Under the pieces are notes generated by a model that saw nothing but the letters and a program-made list of their open reading frames with translations, was not told where the DNA came from and searched no databases. Source: Actinomycetes bacterium (GTDB lineage: Bacteria; Actinomycetota; Actinomycetes; Actinomycetales; Microbacteriaceae). From it: a stretch of DNA of 13,131 nt. Within the stretch, counting starts at the first letter, position 1, and each line of letters begins with the position of its first letter. The DNA is taken from contig JAEYAG010000235.1 of the NCBI GenBank assembly GCA_023451265.1, positions 1 to 13,131 on the forward strand, in the 5' to 3' direction. The position numbers and the translations under genes are program-made. Below, in pieces: positions 13,116 through 13,131 of the stretch.

Positions 13116-13131
13116 GCGAGCAGGCTCCCGA
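13112..13131 (+). CDS. Start of a further gene cut by the window end
   Basis: A GTG at 13112 overlaps the ispH TGA by 4 nt and opens MSEQAP before the sequence ends. A G-rich stretch (13094-13100) lies 11-17 nt upstream. Overlapping GTGA junctions are common in this genome, so a co-transcribed gene is plausible. Six codons are too few to say what it encodes. Confidence 0.4.

Noticed and set aside
1..13131. Search for mobile elements, CRISPR arrays, tRNA or rRNA genes, integration sites, or a new defence or biosynthetic cluster
   Set aside because: No transposase, integrase, regularly spaced repeats, cloverleaf or rRNA-like stretch was seen. Nearly all the DNA is accounted for by conserved housekeeping genes with uniform composition.

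Overview
The window is a compact, high-GC (roughly 70 % by eye) stretch of chromosome from an actinobacterium, most likely a Microbacteriaceae species close to Microbacterium. This rests on the protein sequences (actinobacterial GreA, DUF4307, DUF4245, a PIN-PhoH protein, class II fumarase, XseA/XseB and IspH), on the GTG-rich starts, and on a gene order that, as I recall it, follows the Mycobacterium tuberculosis greA-to-ispH block (about Rv1080c to Rv1110) with several members missing. I see no mobile element, CRISPR array, tRNA, rRNA or phage gene. This is a housekeeping region, and I found no new multi-gene system in it.

Left part (1-2400): the 3' end of a probable threonine ammonia-lyase gene, then greA and a DUF4307 membrane protein on the minus strand. 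A small membrane protein on the plus strand runs convergently into a hemolysin III/PAQR membrane protein on the minus strand. The two convergent genes share one perfect 14-bp hairpin that holds both stop codons. The mycothiol amidase gene (mca) and thioredoxin-like gene that I would expect here from mycobacteria are absent.

Middle (2400-6020): a divergent control region with a 20-nt perfect palindrome between two direct repeats. It is followed on the plus strand by a cis-prenyltransferase whose chain-length residue points to a short product, an unassigned class V (PLP) aminotransferase-fold enzyme, and a PIN-PhoH RNase/ATPase. A 13-bp hairpin ends this block.

Right part (6033-12000): a minus-strand run that reads, in transcription order, xseA, xseB, DUF4245, beta-carbonic anhydrase, fumC, sensor kinase, response regulator. 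Several members overlap by 1 or 4 nt. Exonuclease VII (both subunits) handles single-stranded DNA, fumarase belongs to the TCA cycle, carbonic anhydrase equilibrates CO2 and bicarbonate, and the two-component pair has almost no extracellular domain. Internal start signals before xseB and before the kinase suggest sub-operons.

Right edge (12042-13131): ispH, the last enzyme of the MEP isoprenoid pathway, is divergent from xseA and overlaps the start of a further gene cut by the window end. IspH supplies IPP and DMAPP, the precursors of the prenyl diphosphates used by the cis-prenyltransferase at 2416.

A recurring theme is a TANNNT-like -10 hexamer placed 6-7 nt before a GTG or ATG. This occurs at six genes and suggests leaderless mRNAs. 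A second theme is a marked excess of the heptamer GGATGCC/GGCATCC across genes and gaps alike.
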